From Chromera velia (lineage: Eukaryota; Sar; Chromeraceae), in the NCBI GenBank assembly GCA_018398765.1, contig JAHBMJ010002496.1, positions 43,483 to 68,482 of the forward strand: DNA of 25,000 bases, read 5' to 3'. Under the pieces are notes generated by a model, which saw only the letters and a list, made by a program, of their open reading frames with translations, did not search any database and had not been told where the DNA came from. Positions 21,607 to 25,000 of the stretch are shown one piece after another. The position numbers were made by a program, and so were the translations under genes. Each line of letters begins with the position of its first letter. Positions within the stretch are counted from its first letter, which is position 1.

Positions 21607-21679
21607 TGCAGAGTGGCGCAGAAGGAAGCGCGCTGGGCTCATAACCCAGAGGTCTCTGGATCAAAGCCAGGCTCTGCAC
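21607..21679 (+). tRNA. Initiator tRNA-Met (anticodon CAT)
   Basis: A full cloverleaf: acceptor stem TGCAGAG/CTCTGCA, D stem GCGC/GCGC, anticodon stem CTGGG/CCCAG with CTCATAA loop (anticodon 21640-21642), and T stem TCTGG/CCAGG. It closely resembles eukaryotic initiator tRNA-Met, with three G-C pairs at the base of the anticodon stem and a T loop starting A-T-C rather than T-T-C. A TTTT pol III terminator follows at about 21681-21684. The first pair is U1-A72, whereas eukaryotic initiators normally have A1-U72. Confidence 0.93.
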
Positions 21680-21816
21680 CTTTTACCCTCCCTTAGTTCT
21701 GGAAATTTTTCTGGACCGCGTACGACGTCAACTCATACACATGCCGTGCTCGGGAACTCGCCTCGGCGCCTCCGATCAGGCACTCACCCAAGCTGTGAGG
21801 TTGTGTATCTCGGGGG

Positions 21817-21887
21817 CTTAAGCGATATAACGAGCGGCGCTCGTGCCTATTTGCCGCGGACGATCGTCGCTCGTTATATCGCTTAAG
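21817..21887. repeat. Perfect 20-base inverted repeat with 31-base spacer
   Basis: The arms CTTAAGCGATATAACGAGCG (21817-21836) and its exact reverse complement (21868-21887) flank a GC-rich spacer. This is far longer than expected by chance. It could be a small transposable-element terminus pair, a structured RNA or a cruciform-forming site. Confidence 0.92.
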
Positions 21888-22233
21888 ACGAAACTCAGAG
21901 GGCAGCTCACCTATGAGGCCCCATGACTCAACAAAAACTCGCATAACACAATATCTAACAATATCAACTAGCTACACCTCTCTAGCTCTCTCTTGCACAG
22001 TTGATAGAGGACAAAAACCTCGATCATCGATAGAGGACTCTGAAAGAGCGAACAGGGCGCGGCCTCAGCACTTTGGGGGAGCGCATGAGAGTACCTGAGA
22101 GGAGAAATTAACCCATACAGAGATGACATTCAGGCCAGACGGCCCGAAATATAAGAGAGCAAGAAAAGGGACCAATATTTAAAAGTTGGAATGAGCTTGA
22201 CAAAAGGATAGAGGAACTAAGGTTCTAAATCGA

Positions 22234-22258
22234 TTAATGATGAAACTATCATCATTAA
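22234..22258. repeat. 10-base hairpin
   Basis: TTAATGATGA (22234-22243) and TCATCATTAA (22249-22258) pair perfectly around a 5-base loop. No run of T follows, so it does not look like a terminator. Confidence 0.7.
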
Positions 22259-22401
22259 CTATCAGTGGTCCATCACCTACCATATTATATATCAAAAGTT
22301 ACCCGAAGTAGAGATATCGCACAACAATCATGCCATAACTATAGGTTGGGTAACCAACGTAATAAATTATACAGTCCTCTAAGTGGTTCATGAGGTGATA
22401 C

Positions 22402-22977
22402 ATGGACGATCGGACGTTGATGGCTCGTTCTGTCGCTCCCGATTTTCTTGGAAACGATCCTTTTATACTTTCACTACAGCGCTATGATTTCTACCATGGT
22501 ACATATGTTTTGGAGAGACAGTGTGGGAAGGAGGTTTTGGGTCTCTCTCTCTTCACTCTGGAGAGTGCCCCAGAAGTTGTTCTGTTCTCTCCAAAGAATC
22601 TGAATAGATCTGTTTTCTCTCCTTTGATTGATGGGTCTTTGGAAACTCCACATGGAAGTGACTTGTCATTACATTCTTCGGTTCATTTGCGTCCCCGTTT
22701 CGTTCATAGGAATGCGTGTATGGTCAACCGCTCTGCGCGTTCAGGTCTGATATGCGGGCACATTACAAGAATGCTGTTATCCGCAAATCTACCCACCTGT
22801 TTGATGGTAAGGGAGTTGTCATTAATGTTTGTTGAATTGCTGTCCTTGCGATGGCCTTTTAATTTTCTCAAGGAACAATATTTGCGTGTTTTGGTCCGTA
22901 CAGCCAGCACGGATCTGATTGAAGGATGGTTGAATGAGATTGCATTTCTGGAGCGCTTTAGGCCAACGATGTATTGA
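22402..22977 (+). CDS. Hypothetical 191-residue protein
   Basis: An intact single-exon frame from ATG to TGA, with an in-frame TGA directly upstream of the start. At 191 codons it is longer than expected by chance in this AT-rich surrounding. The product has mixed hydrophobic and charged composition without low complexity, and its C-terminal half is Leu-rich ([16 protein letters not shown]). I see no signal peptide, known domain or catalytic motif and do not recognise it. It could be a real gene, an exon of a larger one or a piece of a mobile element. It converges with the minus-strand ORF ending at 22984, only six bases away. Confidence 0.35.
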   Translation: MDDRTLMARSVAPDFLGNDPFILSLQRYDFYHGTYVLERQCGKEVLGLSLFTLESAPEVVLFSPKNLNRSVFSPLIDGSLETPHGSDLSLHSSVHLRPRFVHRNACMVNRSARSGLICGHITRMLLSANLPTCLMVRELSLMFVELLSLRWPFNFLKEQYLRVLVRTASTDLIEGWLNEIAFLERFRPTMY

Positions 22978-24173
22978 ATATGTTTACATGTGTATCTTCC
23001 TTAGTTCGATTCTTTTTATCCTATTGATCTTCGATTGAACGTCTCTTTTACGTAGCACATAGAGCCAAAAGCGATAGAAAAAAGACAGTGGCGAGACCGA
23101 AGGGGGGGGTCGCGCGTGATGTTGTGTGTTGGAATTGCGGTTGCTCGTCTGGCATGTCAGGATTAAGAGTGTGCGCATTGGTACTGCAGCCTGTGCTAGG
23201 ACGATTTTAAATTGTGCGCGCGACCAATCATTTACGGGGTGGTGTTTGAGCCATGCCAAGATGTATTGATTTTTCGCGCCGTACGTGTATTTGGCATCGA
23301 ATTGGCATGCATCCATCTATCTATACATGCGTACTGAGATACAGGCATATGAGATTTTGAGTAGAAGGACTGCTCTTCCACTGAACACAGTGCTGCTGCC
23401 TACTAGCACAGTACGGAGACGGTTAGGACATACGTTACAGCTGTCTGAAGTAACTCCATTTCTAAGGTAACACTAATTATACAAAGTTATATGTTAAGTT
23501 ATGCATATAGGCATTTGATAAAGACGAAGGGCTGTCGAATCCAGAAGTAATCATAAAGACGGACAAAAGATTATATTGGCACTCTGATTGATTTGATGAG
23601 ATTAACACTTTAGATTATATGCAATGAAGCTAATTGATCGATGCCTTCTACCATGCTAAAAAGCTTTAAACTGATCAAATCGGTTTTCAACTTTTTATAT
23701 TTATATATATACCAGTGGTGGGTGTGAGAGGGTGGCGCACACCTCTATCAATTATTAAAAGCGTAGCATTGTGGAGGTTGGACTGTGACTATGATAAGCA
23801 TTTGTGTCAGGACCGTGTCTACGGTGGGTGTAACGTCGAGCGTACCACACAGCATGCATGTAGAATTAATAGTGCTCGCATGTAGTCAATAGGAAGTCAT
23901 CTGTTGTACGTTTAGCTTGAATACAAAAATTTGCAGTACTGACTGTGCATGACAGAACTTTAATCTTATGAGCCCCGTACGCTATCCGACGTGGTTTACA
24001 GAGCAGAGTTCGACCACGGACTGCTGCTCTTCTGTTGAATCTTAATACGAGACAACTCTCTGTATCGATTGAACAACATTTATCAGCCTGTTTTCTGCAC
24101 TAAAGAGAATTCTTTTATGTGCGTAGATTGTGAGCCTTGGAAGTTCTTATGTTTCAGAAAAATGGTAGGATAG
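22978..24173. other. AT-rich stretch with one doubtful ORF
   Basis: About 1.2 kb, AT-rich after about 23460, with a TATATA run at about 23700 and a TGCATG motif at about 23853. Apart from the minus-strand ORF at 22984-23316 I see no coding signal, tRNA or clear repeat array here. Confidence 0.5.
22984..23316 (-). CDS. Doubtful 110-residue ORF
   Basis: An ATG-to-stop frame on the minus strand. The first 45 residues (starting MDACQFDAKYTYG) have a plausible protein composition; the rest is Asn/His/Pro- and Arg/Lys-rich and less convincing. No family recognised. It is short enough to be chance; its convergence with the 22402-22977 frame is noted under findings. Confidence 0.2.
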   Translation of the reverse strand: MDACQFDAKYTYGAKNQYILAWLKHHPVNDWSRAQFKIVLAQAAVPMRTLLILTCQTSNRNSNTQHHARPPPSVSPLSFFYRFWLYVLRKRDVQSKINRIKRIELRKIHM

Positions 24174-25000
24174 AAAGGGAAAAGGGCCGAAAGATTGGCG
24201 GCAGTTGCCTCTGTGATCGACATTGCCGACAAACTTCACAACGTCTTGGTCGGTGTGGTCAAGAAGAAGGGCGACGCTGTTGATGTGAATCTCTCAGAGC
24301 TTACAGAAGAGTTGAGACCCTGGCTGCTCGCTGCTGCGATGCCTTGCACAGAGGGAGAGAAGCTTCAGAAGAGAGAGAGAGACCTGCAAGAGACAGAAGC
24401 GAAGGGGAAAAAGAAAAGAAAAGCAAGAAGAGCCCTCCGATTCTCCGTAAATTAAGCAGTGGTTGCAGCATCCCGCAGCTGCACAGCTTGATGACAGTTC
24501 TGAAGAAGTCTTTGAGGAGGGGGGAAAAGAAGAGAAAGACTTGCAGCCTGTTCTTCCTGCAGGTTTTAAATTGCCTACAGGTACATTTCCAGAGGTGGAG
24601 CCAAGAACGTTGTTTGACTTCAGTTTCGGCTCCCTGATGATGGCTTTGGCTGGAGGAGATGGATAAATTATAACAACAGCAGCAGAGGATCCATATCCTA
24701 TAATGATTGGACACATCCAGCTAAAGAGAAAAGGAAAAGCAGAGAGGATCAGGGAGAAGAAGAGAAGGAAAAGGGAAACAAAGAGTGAGAAAAGACACCA
24801 GGCCGAGCTCCATTCGATCAGACAGGAGCGTATTTGGTCGGGGATTTTGTTTGAGCACCCAGGATGGCTGCGCGAGGAGACGAAGGGTTTTGGCAACCAA
24901 GTCATGCCAAGAGTGGACCCATTCCAGTTCCACTCTGTTCGGCAATCCGATCAGCATGTCGCTCCTCGAGGTGGGGAAGACCCAGAGAGAACAGCAGTCT
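24174..25000 (+). pseudogene. Interrupted coding-like sequence, probable pseudogene or element remnant, open at the right edge
   Basis: Three successive segments have clear protein character but do not form one frame. Segment 1 (24174-about 24446) begins after an in-frame TAG (24171-24173) and includes SELTEELRPWLLAAAMP, then turns Lys/Arg-rich. Segment 2 (about 24457-24663), shifted one base, includes DDSSEEVFEEGG and LPAGFKLPTGTFPEVEP and ends at TAA (24664-24666). Segment 3 continues in the same frame after that TAA with DPYPIMIGHIQLK, a basic coiled-coil-like stretch and FEHPGWLREETKGFGNQV, open to the window end. A very short GT...AG intron near 24447 could restore the frame between segments 1 and 2 but would not remove the later TAA. 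I do not recognise the family. Confidence 0.45.

Larger units (their letters stand above)
21680..22401. other. Non-coding region after tRNA-Met
   Basis: Contains the pol III terminator, the large inverted repeat at 21817-21887 and a short hairpin at 22234-22258. The sequence becomes AT-rich after about 22100. No convincing coding frame; short ORFs on both strands here lack homology or composition cues. Confidence 0.55.

Noticed and set aside
24174-25000. TAA read as glutamine (alternative genetic code)
   Set aside because: Gln would fit at the TAA positions, but roughly 8.5 kb of coding sequence elsewhere in the window has no in-frame TAA or TAG, and TAG and TGA act as stops. A pseudogene is simpler.

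Overview
This is nuclear DNA from a eukaryote with many introns. Coding sequence is moderately GC-rich, and intergenic DNA is AT-rich and full of microsatellites. Introns are mostly GT-AG with a strong TGCAG 3' splice site, and TGCATGCA-type motifs recur. With an Alba-family gene and a polycystin channel gene, this suggests an alveolate such as a chromerid alga, a coccidian relative or a dinoflagellate relative. That placement is inference. Exon models were built by hand from splice signals, reading-frame phase and family alignment, so edges may be off by a few bases.

Layout: (1) 1-8112, minus: 16 exons of a polycystin (PKD2/TRPP-like) channel gene running off the left edge. One open coding chain contains two successive six-helix polycystin modules, so the product is a tandem, two-repeat channel. 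(2) 9012-14045, minus: an eight-exon gene for a helical protein of about 1050 residues that I do not recognise. (3) about 14658-16688, plus: a probable two-exon gene, divergent from (2), for a disordered Ser/Pro/Thr-rich protein. (4) 16689-18496: AT-rich repeat DNA. (5) 18497-21301, minus: a three-exon Alba-domain gene of 157 residues whose introns carry long microsatellites. (6) 21607-21679, plus: initiator tRNA-Met, followed by a large perfect hairpin. (7) 21680-24170: AT-rich DNA with two convergent, unrecognised ORFs. (8) about 24174-25000, plus: a coding-like but interrupted sequence, probably a pseudogene or element remnant, running off the right edge.

The genes do not form an obvious pathway. 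The best candidates for something undescribed are the tandem-fused polycystin, whose two pore filters differ (LGE in repeat 1, LGA in repeat 2), and the skewed splice-signal usage (19 of 24 modelled acceptors are TGCAG; 9 of 24 donors begin GTC).
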